A stretch of DNA of 64,000 nt. Origin: Medicago truncatula. Taxonomy: Eukaryota; Streptophyta; Magnoliopsida; Fabales; Fabaceae. Below, piece after piece: positions 48,600-61,212 of this stretch (position 1 is the first letter of the stretch; the number at the start of each line of letters is the position of its first letter). The DNA lies in the NCBI RefSeq assembly GCF_003473485.1, contig NC_053042.1, positions 29,871,262 through 29,935,261 on the forward strand, written 5' to 3'. The translations under genes were made by a program, and so were the position numbers. The notes under the pieces are model-generated. The model saw nothing but the letters and a program-made list of their open reading frames with translations, made no database searches and was not told the origin of the DNA.

Positions 48600-51280
48600 A
48601 TATTTTATAAAGGAGATTGATTAATCTCCTAAATGTTGGGCAAGATTAATCTATTAAAGTTTCTATTTACCCTTGATAGTATGCAAAAAATATATGTTGG
48701 GCGAGATTAATCTCCTAAATGAATAAAGTTTAAAAAAAAATTATGTATACGTCAAAAAAAATATTATGTATAAAAAAGTTACGCAGTATATGCCATAATC
48801 TCTATATTTTATTTGATATAAATAAATTTCAAAGCCCCTTTTCTTAAAAGAAGTTTTATAAAGGTCTCATTTAAAAAATATTTGTTTTTATACTTTTATG
48901 ATTTTTTTATTGATAAGACTTATATTACATATCATCTAGAAAGTGCATCCACAGTTAATACCAAAACGAATTAAACACCCTATGTAATTCCATTTAAGAG
49001 ATGATAGTTTGTAATAGCTTGAGCCATTATTTTCAGAGAACTTCTTAATTTCTTTAGACATAGAGAAATCTACCATGATGCCAAAGTTCATATATTTTTT
49101 TTGGCACACGTCAAAGATCTTCCAACATCTTAATTATATCCATACTTAAGTTACAAACTTGTGTTTCCAAACTTGGGCGATGCCAAAGATTATATTGTGT
49201 AGGAATTTTTTAATTGATTAATGATTTATTTTAAAGTGCTATTATATTTATTATTATAAGAGTTTGTCTAACATGTTTAATATTGCACATTCAATATTGC
49301 ACATATTAAAACAACTAATAATAATAACTTTTTCTTGAAAAACAACAATTATTTATTTAAAAGTTTTATATTTAATATTAAATGTATAAATTTCAGTACA
49401 AAATTTCTATTTTAAACTTCATGTGCAAATTTGCACTTGATAAAAAAAAACCTTTATTTTAATATATTAGTTTTCCTTTTGACCAAGTGTCATGCGCGTT
49501 TTCTTTTGATTTAAAATACCTGGTCAAATAAACCGTTGTTATTTACTTGCCTTGTCAAAGTTAATTAATAGGTTTACGGTTTTTGCATGAGACAATAAAT
49601 TGCAACGTAACATTGTTATATTACTATTATGGGATATAAATATATGGAGGGTACAGGAGAGAGAAGAGGGCAGAATCATAATATACAAGCTATGTCCAAT
49701 TTTCTTTCCTTCTAGTAACAAACTTCGTTGATAAAATTAACATTAAGTCTCTTCAGCATCTAAAAAGTTGTTCTTAAAACCTTGTTAATTTACATGCGTT
49801 ACTAGGATGGAGTGACGATTGTATCATTGAGAGTACTAATTTTGTGACCAATCGCATTGATAACCTACCTATGTTGGTGAAATATTCTTAAACGTATCGC
49901 ACACTTCAATCAATAATTGATAAGTTTTTCTTATTCTCTATTTTTATAAATGACTTTATTTGTGCTGTATATTTATTTGATTTTATACTTTATAGTTATT
50001 CTATGTCTAATCTTTATTTCAACATATTGAGCCTCTTTGTGTGATCGATCTTTGAGAAAATTAAAAGTAGTTTTTTAGTTGCGCTATAGATCCAAGTCTA
50101 AACAAGGACGCATTATCAAATTGGAGGCTCTACTTTAATGTTAAAAATGGATACTTAATAAAAAAAAATTGAGGTAATTTAAACAAGACAAATTAACAAT
50201 TAGATTTTTCTTCTTCTTCAAAACAACAGTTAGAAAATTTTAATTGGCAAGTAAAATCCCAAATTAACAATACCCGTTATTTTGATTTTAGTTTGCTTTG
50301 TTGAATTTATGTTGTTGTTGTTGTTTGTGGGATATGTGTGGGTTGGACTGAGTTTATCCTGCCCATCTACTCTTTTTTTATATTAGATAATAAGTGTTTG
50401 GTTTGAACCTACCTATTATATAACAAAAGAAAATTTTACCTTACACCATAACAATTAAACTCATACTCCTACAAATATTTGAGGCCCCTATAAATTGGAG
50501 GTCCAACTCCATAGAGCTGGATGTACATGTTAAAGGACGGGTCTGAGTCTAAATGAGCACTTTACTGTTTTTATTAAATTTTAATAAAATATAACACCGA
50601 CTCAATGCTTTTTATTTGTATAAAAATCATTTTACTAAAATTTGTCGTAGGCTCATATCTGGATCATTTTATAGAGGTCTATATTAGATGCTTTAATTTT
50701 TGTTTCTTTTAAACATAGATGAATGTTAGATTTAGGAAAGTGTATTAAATCGTTTACAAAGTAATGAAGTGTAAATAGAGTATCATATCCACATGGATTG
50801 TCGTTCCAACCAGACAATTTATGTTACTTATTTGGGAACAATAAAACAATTAATAAATAAAAGATAAATGAGGATTTTTGCAATTTAATATGTTTGCTTA
50901 GAACGAGAGTTTAGAAGTAATCAGTTTTGAATGAAGAATGTTAGCGGCGGTTAATCCCCCCTATTTATTTGATAGAATTAATTAATGGTCAATCATTAGC
51001 CCCTTGCTCTAGTAAACTCTCTAGTTGATTTATATATTTTACCACTTACCATGGGACCCCATGATTTAACCCACATATTGATTGATGCCAATTATTATGT
51101 GAATGCCTGTACTGCATTTAGGAACTTTTCTGTTTAATGAAATAGTTTATGTACCACGACAACAACAAATTTATAGTTTAAGGGAGGAAATTAAGCCACC
51201 CATGGGCTAAATTGACTGTTAGGATTAGGAGAGAAAATTGAAGGAAAGAAAGTGAATGAACAGTGCGTATTTCACAACCA
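48600..51280. other. Intergenic, no gene seen
   Basis: AT-rich. A short repeat (GGAGATTGATTAATCTCCTAAATG / GCGAGATTAATCTCCTAAATG) occurs at 48612 and 48698. Positions 50720-51130 resemble repeat-derived sequence (CATATCCACATGGATTGTCG, GCGGTTAATCCCCCC). No coding family recognised. Confidence 0.4.
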
Positions 51281-51282
51281 AA

Positions 51283-52081
51283 CCATTTATCACACATAAA
51301 TATGTACATAAACCTGTAAGTCACAACATAACAATTTACTACACCTATTAAGTGCGTTTTTCATTTAGCTATAAGTATAACATTGAGTGAATTGTGATAA
51401 CAATACTCTTTAATTAAAGTTGGATGATGAATCTGCTGATAAACTGCAGATGAATGAAAGATTGCGAGAATAATTAGGATCAATTTTTTCTTTCAATATA
51501 ACAATAGTCTTTAAATACATCATCAAATAATGTTTTTTTTAGCTTCCACCAATGTTTTCAGACTGTAGACTCGCTTACTTCTACACCAAATTCACGTTCA
51601 ATAAAATTCATGGCTTGGACAAGTTTAATTTATGGCCTATCCTTAATATGCTCCTTCAAAATACTTATGATCCACTCCTTGTTTGCTTGGTTGTTCTTGG
51701 TCGCCACTATTCGGTAGTTGTGTACATGGGTGAAGGTCTCTATCTTAAATGCAAATTCGTTAAATGCAAATTCGATGTAGAAAAGCGAGTCTACAGTCTG
51801 CATAACCTTGGGAAGCTCGAAAAAATAACATTGTTTGATGATGTATTTAGAGACTATTGTTATATCGAAAGGAAAAAAATTGATCATAATTATTCTCGCA
51901 ATCTTTCATTCTTCTGCAATTTATAAATAGATTCATCATCCAACCTTAATTAAAGAGTATCGTTATCACAATTCACTCAATGTTATACTTATGGCTAAAT
52001 GAAAAATGTAATTAATAGATGTGGTAAATGGTTATGTTTTGACTTAGAGGTTTATGTACATATTTATGTGTGGTAAATGGG
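51283..52081. mobile_element. MULE-like element with about 250-bp terminal inverted repeats
   Basis: Left arm 51283-51545 and right arm about 51828-52081 are reverse complements with high identity, including CACACATAAATATGTACATA, ATAAGTATAACATTGAGTGA and GAAAGATTGCGAGAATAATT. The 280-nt core, read on the minus strand, gives FELPKVMQTVDSLFYIEFAF, then HNYRIVATKNNQANKEWIIS followed by ILKEHIKDRP, which resembles the N-terminal DNA-binding part of plant MuDR transposases (a domain ending in W/H..C). Long TIRs plus this relic suggest a non-autonomous Mutator-like element. A 9-bp target duplication was not found. Confidence 0.65.
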
Positions 52082-52139
52082 TACCTGATGACAAGTCATC
52101 TTACATTATTCTTAGGATGTTTCTCAGTCTTTTTCAGTA

Positions 52140-53760
52140 GGTTTTACCGGCAAAACATATGAGTATTAGATCAACTACCTATGATTTCGAGATATTTGTA
52201 TTATTTTCTATATTTGAGTCTCTTTCTATTCTTCCTGAAACATAGCAATTTTATGGTGTTCTTGATTTAATTCACGAAGAAATCAAGCAAATCATGCAAA
52301 GCAAGACATTCAAAGATTTATGTGGTCATTGGGAAGATGAAGAATGAAGATTCAAGAGGCCTAAAAGACTTTATAAAGGGAGGAATTCTTTTCTCAAGTT
52401 TCAAGACATCTTACATTGAAGAAAACACCTGAAAATGCATTTTAGCACAGAAAACACAATGAAGCGGCCATGCGCACCACAGGGGGCGCTAGGCGCCCCA
52501 TGGCTGTCACACACATGCACTAGGAGCACCCTAGGAGGCGCCAGACACCTGGAGCTGCCAGGCACATGCGTCTAGCGCATGACCTTGGGCACCCAACATC
52601 GGGTGCTTGCAAAAAAGTCATATTTTGTGACTTTTTTTTGCCCATAGAAGCCTATGTTTTTAGCCCAAGTAAGGAGAAAACTTTCCCTATAAATACCGAA
52701 TTCCTCTTTCATAATTTCTCGTTCAGAACTGGAGTAGTCAAGGGGAAGGAGATTCTAGGAGCCAAGGAGGAGTTCTATCTTCTCCTATCTTTTCTAGGAT
52801 ATGTTTTTATCCATTTGTATTTTGTCCTAGTTATCATGAGTAGCTACATATTTATAGGTTAGGGTTCTAAGATGAACTTCTATTTGTTTTGTTGCATAAT
52901 TATTTAATTTAATGTTGTTTATTTTAGTATATTTTCTGTTCGCTATTAAGTTTTGTTAGGGTTAGTTCATTCTGGTGAAGTACAACCCTAGACTTGATAC
53001 TTAGGTTGTTACATAACCTAATATTGATGCTTATATCTTGATATTTATATCTAACTCTCTAGGAAGTAAGTAGTTAATAACTAGACGAAAGATACCGAAG
53101 GCGACTTGACCCTAGTAGTAAGTACTTATGAGGTAACATTACTAATACTAAGTAAAATCTGTTGAACCTAGGATGTAACTAGTTGTTAATTAGGGAAACA
53201 AGTACCAAAGGGAGTGAACCGATCCTAGTGAGACCATTCTCCTCGACCTCTTGGTAAGGTAGACACTGATAGGGCTGCTAGTTTGTAGAACTACCAAAGG
53301 GAGAAAGAGATTGTGCTATGAGTGTCGTAAGATTCATAGATGAGAAAAACTTCAGGAAAATTTACCTTCATTGCCTTTGGAAACGTAGGAACGTCAATTT
53401 AAGTCTATGTATCAATTACCTTTGAATTAGTAAGACCCCGCATGCAAGGATCATTGTGCGATCAGCAGGTGCAGTTAGCCATCAGAAGGATATACATAGA
53501 TCAACTGAGATAATATAGACCCCACACGTAAGGATCGCCATGTGATCAATAGGTGTAACTTGACAACTGACTAGATTAGAAGTCCCAACGGCCTCAACAC
53601 TTGTATAGTCTACTTAAGATAACGAAACACGACATGAATGTTATTTAATTCCAACAAAATAAATAGGGGGATTCAAAGAGTCCTAACCGCTTCTTACTTT
53701 TCTGCAACCAAACAGGTAACTAAGATCATCTCCATTGGTGTGGATGCTTCTGCTATTTAG
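52140..53760 (+). mobile_element. LTR-retrotransposon-derived sequence (LTR-like)
   Basis: It contains a promoter-like CCCTATAAATACC near 52688. Downstream is the GGTTAGGGTTCTAAGATGAA sequence that I associate with the untranslated part of long plant LTRs, and repeated TACCGAAGG/TACCAAAGGGAG motifs. Between 52450 and 52610 it is unusually GC-rich (GGCGCTAGGCGCCCC). No coding domain is seen. Ends are not defined, and it looks old and incomplete. Confidence 0.45.
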
Positions 53761-55670
53761 TATCAGACTAAATCGATACCAGTATTATGCAGATAAAATC
53801 TTGGATGCTTATAGAGAATGGTGACTATGAAAGCGTTATCCCCATCTCATCAATTTTTGCGAGCCATACTTATTAAATTGTGTAAAAATGAATAAGCTTT
53901 GTGGAAATATAGTGATATTCAGTTATTAGTGGGATCCAAATTTTTTTGAGGTGCAAGATTGGAGAGATGGAATGGTTATTAAGTAATACGGTTAAAAATC
54001 ATAAAATACATCATGTGTATGTACATGGCCACATAAGTACCCAAAATGGAATCCTCATTTGTAGATGCTCTAGTGACACTTACGGGCCAAATCGTAACAT
54101 TAAATAAAGCTGAATTTAATGACTTTTGTTTATACGAGTCCACAAAATTTTGTTCTTTTTCTTGAGTATTTTGTACAAAAAATAAAAGATAGGAGGGAGT
54201 AGATTTTATTTATTGAGTCAAAATTCTCTTCATTGTTCTTTTCATTTATTTTGTCAAATCTCTCCGGTGTTTATGTTACTAAAGTTTTGGGAGTATAAGT
54301 ACAATAAGTTGACAATTAGTGGATCCAGTTATGTAATATACATTTTAAAATTCTTCAAAAGAACAATAATAGAGAGGGGGAAAAGGAGAAAGAGAATTCC
54401 ATAGTATCCTAACTCTCACTTATTACTAAATGGGGGTGGGGATGGGGAAATAGTGCCTAGGGTATACACAATGATGGTGCTTAACTTATTTAGCATCAAA
54501 CTAATAGATATTTTCATTGTGGATTAATAATTTTAGATGCTTATAGAGAATGATGTTTATGGAAGGAGTCAATCTTGTTGAAATGTAATGATATAACTAT
54601 TGGTGCAGTGATTTAATAAAATAATTTAGGATAAATAAGGTTTTGGTGGTCTCTATAAAATTTTCAAATGTTGCTTTTAGTTCCTCTATAATTTGTTTTT
54701 GCTCCTTTAAATATTTTCCATCTCCACTTTTTGTTCCTCCTTTTAAGTCACGTGTACACTTAAAAACAATTTAATGAGTTTTTACATGAATTTTAGAATA
54801 TTATAAGAATCTCTTAAAAAAATTAGATTTTTTTTTATCAAAATATGAAATTTTTAAACGTCAAAAACATAAAAATCCTTTCATTGTTAAAAAAATTTAA
54901 GTTTTTGTAAGAGATAATTCTATAAGTTACTAATTATGGCTCAAAAACAATTCAAAATTTTAAATGATACACATGATACAAAGCTCAAATAAACATATTC
55001 ATTTCCCTATATTCATTAATCTTTTGTATGAAAAATCCTCATCATTTTACTTTTCCAAACTTGTTTTCCACTATTTCTTACATTTGTGAACCTGTTTCGT
55101 TTCTTAAGTGCTACGTGATTAAAGTTAAGATAGAAAAACTTGTTCAAAAAAAGTTAAGATAGAAAAAGTGATGCATACATTCTTCAAAGGAAAGACGGAA
55201 AAGAAAAACAAATGAAACTATAGCACTCAGTTTTACCGGCCGGAATGTTTGTTTGGTTTTACATCAAATACCAACTTTTTGTTATATTGAATGCTCAAAG
55301 TCAAATTAGATAACTGTCAAAAAAAGAAGTCAAATTAGATATGCTAAACCAATCACTAGATATTATAGATTTAGATTAATATATTACTACAATTATTTTT
55401 TGGATAAGTTGAGACACCAATTATTCCTTATTTTTTTGGGACAAAAGAAATAGAGAGAGTAAGAAACAATATGAGTATGAGAGAATTGTCATAAAATAGT
55501 TGTTTAAATATCATTATTTATAGGTTTAAGTGCATTTTTAGTCTTCAGTGTATCATGACAGTGATCCTGCAATTTTAGCCTCTCATTTCTTTTGTTCAAT
55601 TTTGACCCTCTTTTATGATTCGGTAGTTCTCCAATTTTTCTCTTAAATTACCCTAAAGTTTTTATCATTA
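53761..55670. other. Intergenic with small repeats
   Basis: No gene seen. TGGATGCTTATAGAGAATGG at 53813 recurs as TAGATGCTTATAGAGAATGA at 54535 in the same orientation, with related flanks. Positions 54640-54950 carry 'GGTCTCTATAAAATTTTC... TTAGTTCCTC' sequence like a common legume fold-back repeat. Confidence 0.4.
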
Positions 55671-56225
55671 ATTGACGTGACACTCATATTTCGTACAAAC
55701 AACATATATCTTAAATCATCTTTACAAAACCAACTTTTAAAGGATTGAGATTCCTTGCATTCATTCCTCTCTATCTCTCTCTGGCTTGCATTTTTTTTTT
55801 AAAACTTTTATTAAAATATCAAGGGCAATGATTTAAAGTAAACATATCCAACGGGTTGTTACATTGTTTGACTGAAGTGACTGCATCAAGCAATGACAAC
55901 AGTTAATACTAGCCCACCTTTGAGGGTGAGGAGTGTCAATCTTTATAAATTGATTTTAGGTCTTATCTTTGTGGGACTTGAGTTTTTCAAATATACCCCA
56001 CAATTAAGAACTTGGGTGGCCTGAATCAATATCCTCCGATACAATATTAGATTTAATTCATCATTACAAAATCGACTAGTAAGACGAAAACTTTAACTCT
56101 TTATAAACTCATGCTAGATATATCTTTATCATATGTGATTTGAGTTTTTTCTCATGGCACTCCCTCACAACCATCACTATTAGTCTTAGTGTGTAAGTAT
56201 AAATGATAGATGACCATGATCGTAA
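55671..56225. repeat. Diverged 'GTGGGACTTGAG' repeat units
   Basis: Near-repeats of the form 'CATCTTTACAAAACCAACTT ... GGTCTTATCTTTGTGGGACTTGAGTTTTT' occur at about 55710-55990, 56060-56150 and again after the TACCCAT element at about 56830-56925. They match a widespread legume repeat I recall, which the TACCCAT element seems to have interrupted. Confidence 0.45.
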
Positions 56226-56780
56226 ACAATGGGTATACCTTTGGACAGAGTACTATAGTGTCCACCCCATACCCGAGTTTTTAAAAAATTCCCATACCTG
56301 AGCCCATACCCTCATGGGTAACAAGTATGGTGTCCGTCCCTATACCCTAAGCACCTGTACCAGTGTCCGTCACCCACGCTTTCACAACAAAAAGATAATA
56401 AATAACAAAAAAAATATCACAACAAAATTAAAATATGATATGTAATATTTTAATCAACATATGAAATATTACGCATCAAATTATTTAGCCAAATAAAAAG
56501 CATCTAAAATATAAAAAACAAGTGCATATTACAATAACTATCAAAGACTTAATATTAATTAACAAACTTACTTTAATATTACATAAAATTATTGATATAA
56601 TCTATATAATGTGCGGGCATGGGGTGAGGTGGATATTAGAGTGCCAATACCTGCGTCCATACCCGTTCAAATTTTCAAGTAATTACCCGAGCCCTGGCCC
56701 ATACACAACAATGTGGGTATTTACCGTCCATCATAGGTGTTTATTGCGTGTGCCCAGTGGGTCTGGGTACAATTGTCATC
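56226..56780 (+). mobile_element. TACCCAT-rich non-autonomous element, copy A
   Basis: A 550-bp element with ends dense in TACCCAT/ATGGGTA motifs and an AT-rich middle (AAAAGATAATAAATAACAAA, AGACTTAATATTAATTAAC). A second copy in reverse orientation lies at 60494-61037; the two align over their whole length. The ends form imperfect inverted repeats (ACAATGGGTATACC against GGGTACAATTGTCATC). No coding capacity. Confidence 0.7.
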
Positions 56781-56935
56781 TCTAATAAACTATAATACAA
56801 TATTATGTGCTTATATTGAACCTAACTCATCTTTATAAAACTAACTTGTAATGTTAGGGGTCTCAATCTGTATAAAGAAATTTAAGACCTTATTTTTATC
56901 GTACGTGGGACTTGAGTTTTTTTTTTCCATCCAAA

Positions 56936-57975
56936 TAATAGGGTTTTACGAGTTTTGAATTGTCATAAACAATGCAAGATTAGGTTTATTTGATTGAGAA
57001 GATTATTGACGGTTAGAATTCCCTTGAATCTCATCTACCTTCTTTGTTGAAATTAATGCGAGTAATTATTAGTTATGACCTAGCCTTGATTATGAAGCCC
57101 TGATATTACCCTGTGATGTAACAGTGGGAAGTTCTAGTATTTGTGCCTAGACAAGGACTATAATTTTGACTTCCCTAAAGATGAATCATAATCCTAACAA
57201 TCATACTTAGATTGAACTAAGAGATTAAGATAAAATAAGAAATTTACTATTGTTTTTATTCAAGCGAAGGTAGGATAGTCAGTCATATACCTTAACCTAG
57301 AGGTCATATCAACTGCTAGTTTAAAAACATTATAATGTTTAAAACATATACAAATTAAATTAGGCTACATGAATCATAAACTAAATAGAAACTTGTATTA
57401 ATCGAATCCAACAAACAGTTAAAGGTTCATCTTGAAACCCTAATCAAGAGATGTTTAGTTACACATAGTAATATACATCATTACAAAAGAAAAGAGAAAC
57501 ACACTATATATAGAGAACAAAAAGGGGATAAAAACCATGCCTTGGAGCTAGATGCTCGACCCTTGCCTTCTACAGCCAAATTTCTAAATGAAAATAAGTG
57601 TGTTCAAGGGTCTTTATTTATAGGCATTTTTGCTTGGAGGTTAAGTTATGATTTTTGGGATTTTTGCTCTGATCCAATTTGAAAAACAAGCAAATAGTTG
57701 ATTTTTCATGCAAAAAAACGCGCGCATGAGACAGTTCTTGGGGCTGTCAAAAGTGCATGGGTGCCTTTGAGATGTGCATGGACACATTGGACAGTCCCCG
57801 AGGGTGCGAATTATGGATTTTTTTCATATTTTTTCGAGCATTTTTTCATCTTGAAATGCCTTGGAACTTGGGATGAATTTTCTCTAACTTGTATTGTCTT
57901 CTAAATTTTTTGAAGAGTCATTGATCTCCATTCTTCATATCCCTCGATCCTTCATACGGTGTCTAGCTTTGCCGA
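56936..57975 (-). mobile_element. LTR-retrotransposon-derived sequence, antisense (LTR-like)
   Basis: Read on the minus strand it has a TATAAATAAAGACCC promoter-like box (about 57630), then GATTAGGGTTTCAAGATGAA near 57440, which corresponds in order and spacing to the boxes in the 52.1-53.8-kb block. The two look like related LTRs in opposite orientation. No coding domain seen; ends undefined; old. Confidence 0.45.
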
Positions 57976-59234
57976 ATTACAGTATTTATCAATAAAAAAA
58001 CTAAAAAAATTATATGGAGTTGCATAATTGATGAAGAAACTGAATTACAACGACTCGAATGAGAAGAATACAAAATATTGCTCAAACTATGTACAACTCC
58101 TTTAAATGACCTCTTATTTGTCTTTAAGTACAAAGAAAATAACTAAAAACATAACCTAAAACATCATATGATTCTTTATCATCAAGTAAATACGTAGATC
58201 AGACATGGACACCAAATGTCATGTAAAAAGTCTTGTAATATTTAAAAGGTTTTTTTCTTTTTCTCTAAAGAAAAGGGTTTCATTTGATTTTCACGCTCGA
58301 ACTAATGAATTAACAATTTCTTTTGCAACTTCTTTATTATATATATTTCAAATATATGTGGAATTGATGATGGTTGCGACTTCTTATTTGTGGAATATAG
58401 GGAGTATAATATGTTTGTGTAATTATTTAACCAAGAAAAGAAAAGAAATGGAAATTAGAGAACTAATTAATAATCTCATTGAGATTCTCTATCATTGACA
58501 ATGTGAATCTCACTTAAAATTATAGAAAAAGTGAAAGTAAAATGAAAAGCAAAAAAATACTAATAGATAACAATTTCTTTTGGTGAAACTATTAGATAAC
58601 TATTTATTAAGCACAAAAAAATAGCTACTATATTAAGCCAGATAATGTATCTTAAATAGTATCTTTTAGGGAAAAATATAAGATAGTATATAATATAATT
58701 CATGTCATCTGGACTATAATGTATGGGCATCAACCATGCAGTGCATGTCAATTCACAATGGTGAAATAGAAAGTTAGAGAAAGACAAACTCAAACATGAT
58801 ATTGTTATTGTTGTTGTTGTTGGGATGAATGGAATTATGAATGTGCTCAATGACACACCCCACTACAGTACCCATTAACCCACATGCCCACTGTAGTGTT
58901 TTTATTTAGCAAATACAAACTAAACACTTTTTTAGTACACCAATTCCTTTGGAAGAATGGGAATTTGCCACTTGCATATTTCCACGTTCCATTTTAATTC
59001 TTCTAATTTAGGGTACCGTCATAATTTGGATTCACTCTTTTCTTCTGGTTGGTTAGGGCTGCGTTCGAATCTTAAGTTCACCATATTGTAAAAGTTTATT
59101 CTCTTTTGTTACTCTCAGTTTTCATTGGTTTGGGTTTCACAAACTAATTATGACACCTCTATGTACTTTGCTACTATAATTGATTTTGTGTTCTAATTTA
59201 AAGTTCTAATCTTTAAATGTGATGTTTTTGCCCC
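57976..59234. other. Intergenic, no gene seen
   Basis: AT-rich sequence. The open frames here (for example 58205-58498 plus and 58560-58856 minus) show no family resemblance and have intron-like composition. AATAGATAACAATTTCTTTT and ATTAGATAACTATTTATT near 58562-58610 form a small direct repeat. Confidence 0.4.
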
Positions 59235-59390
59235 AGTTGTTGCGGTCTAGTGGTTTAGTTGTTAAGATATATTTTAAATTCGAACACGGGTCACAATCAC
59301 AATATTCTCTCTTTTTGTGCATGTGTTCATTTGAGTATTTTGAGTTGACCACTAATCAATGGTAAAATAAAATAAAATAAAAAACCTCAA
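59235..59390 (+). mobile_element. tRNA-derived SINE, diverged
   Basis: It has GGTCTAGTGGTTTAG (A-box region), then AAATTCGAACACGGGTCAC (B-box region), then TTGACCACTAATCAATGG and an (AAAAT)n tail. This order matches the SINE at 63587-63764 (CCTAGTGGTTTGG, GATTCAAACCCGGGTCACC, TTGGCCACTAGGCC, A-tail). The target duplication was not found. Confidence 0.6.
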
Positions 59391-59540
59391 ATTTATTATT
59401 CAAATTAATTATATGCGAATGTATGAAAATATAAATCATTTTAACTAATGATCAATATACATTGTTAGTGCAAATCAGTTTCCTATTAATAAATACTTAA
59501 TGAAAATCCGGAATGATTTCTACGATAAATCATTTTAACT

Positions 59541-59603
59541 AAAGACCAACTGTATTTATTTTTATTTATTTTTTCTATTTAAAAAAAAATACAGTTGGTC
59601 TTT
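59541..59603. repeat. Perfect 17-bp inverted repeat (hairpin)
   Basis: AAAGACCAACTGTATTT (59541-59557) and its exact reverse complement (59587-59603) enclose 29 nt of AT-rich sequence. Probably a tiny fold-back element. Confidence 0.85.
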
Positions 59604-59639
59604 ATACCAATATGTTAATCATAAAGGACATATGCCCTC

Positions 59640-59820
59640 TTGTATAAGAGTTCTTGTGGTGCTAATTGTCATGCTCCAGCTGCTCCTAAAATCATTCTAA
59701 TTAATTTTCTTGCTAGCTCCTTCCAAATATTGGCTTAAATGCAACACTGATGGTTCATTTAGAGATTTTAGATGCTATTTTATGGGAGCTTTTGCTAATA
59801 ATCTTGTAAAATTAATTCAT
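59640..59820 (+). mobile_element. L1-type LINE RNase H remnant, fragment
   Basis: The plus frame near 59715-59815 reads PSKYWLKCNTDGSFRDFRCY, then FMGAFANNL: the 'W.K.NTDGS' start of a plant LINE RNase H with its first catalytic Asp intact, followed by the MGAFA..LG motif. Only about 60 codons are recognisable and no tail follows. Confidence 0.7.
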
Positions 59821-60493
59821 TGAAATCAACTTTTGTTATTATATAATCAAACACACACTTAAGGTTTGACCTACGAGCTACGTCCTAACTGATCATATGA
59901 AAATTAGTCTCATAGCTAATCTAATAAATTGCTGTTTGGAAACATCAATATTGCGCAAAGCCACATGTCAAGAGTGGAGTTCTAATTTGTTGCTTTGAAA
60001 AAACCACAGTGAAAGAGTTTTAAGCACGAAATTCTGAGTTTGATCATGAAAACTAACATAAACACTAATTATTAACATTTGCTTATAGAAAATATTCTAC
60101 TATTTAAATATGAATAATGTACAGGTTGAAAGTGATAAAACTGTAAAGGGGATAAAACTGTAGGTATAATAAGTTATTCCTATTTTAATAATTTAAATAA
60201 TAATGTAAAGGGGATAAAACTGTAGGTATAATAACTTAAATAAAAGATAGAGTTGAAAGTGAAAAAGTCGTCCCAAAATCATTTATTCAATGATATACTT
60301 GAAAGTTGAAAATAATATGTAGTTAATGACATTAAAATTGTGGTTAATTATGTCGGTTATTGAGTTCAGAATTGGCTATATCATCAATATTTAAAGGGAA
60401 ATTGTATACTATTTTGTCCCTAATTATAACATCTTTTTAGCAAAATCACTTAAATTAAGAAAGTTGATATTTGTAATAAAGTTATATGTAATC
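59821..60493. other. Intergenic, no gene seen
   Basis: AT-rich. A 36-bp unit (GTAAAGGGGATAAAACTGTA then GGTATAATAA) occurs twice, at about 60143 and 60204. Confidence 0.5.
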
Positions 60494-61037
60494 ATTACCC
60501 ATGCCCAATGAACACCCGCAAAAAATACCCATGATGGGCGGGTAAATACCTGCAGTGTTGGGTATGGGCCTGGGCACGGGTAATTGCCCGCAAATTTGAA
60601 CGGGTATGGGTGTGGGTATGGGCACTCTAGTGTCACCGCCCCATGCCCATACATTATATAGACTATACCAATAATTTTATTTATATTAAATATAGTTAAT
60701 TAATATTAAGTCTTTGATATTTATTGTAATATGCACTTGTTTTTATATTTTAGATGTTTTTTATTTGGATAAATAATATGATGTGTAATATTTATATGTT
60801 GATTTATCATATTTCATATCATATTTTAATTATGTTGTGATATTTTTTTGTCATTTATTATCTTTTTGTTGTGAAAGTGCGGATAATGAGTGCGGGTACG
60901 GACACTTAGATACCCATATGGTTGGGACAGACACCAAATTTATTGCCCATGGGCTCGGGTATGGGGATTTTCTTAAAAGACATGTATGGGGATGGGCACT
61001 ATGGTGCCCTGTCCAATGGGTACTCATTGTCATATCC
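60494..61037 (-). mobile_element. TACCCAT-rich non-autonomous element, copy B (inverted)
   Basis: Reverse-complement counterpart of 56226-56780. Shared landmarks, read in the copy A direction, include CACTTTCACAACAAAAAGAT, ACAAGTGCATATTACAATAA, TAATGTATGGGCATGGGG and ATACCCGTTCAAATTTGCGG. Its terminal TACCCAT motifs are better preserved than in copy A, so it may be younger. Confidence 0.7.
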
Positions 61038-61212
61038 TTACGTAATCACTATTGTTTTTACAATTTTATTTTTAAGAGAAAGAACTAGTTTATGTTTTCA
61101 ACGTGCTATTTATTACTAGTTGAAGAAAAAGATGTATACTCTTAATTAATATTACTAATTTATCTTGAAACATGCTGATCACACGGGTACATACATGTGG
61201 GGTCTTACTCTC

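Noticed and set aside
51552-51926. 124-codon plus-strand open frame as a host gene
   Set aside because: It lies inside the inverted-repeat element, partly in the right arm, and the opposite strand has the better transposase-like match.
57698-57904. 68-codon frame with W-rich sequence as a gene
   Set aside because: Located in the antisense LTR-like block; no domain and no splice context.
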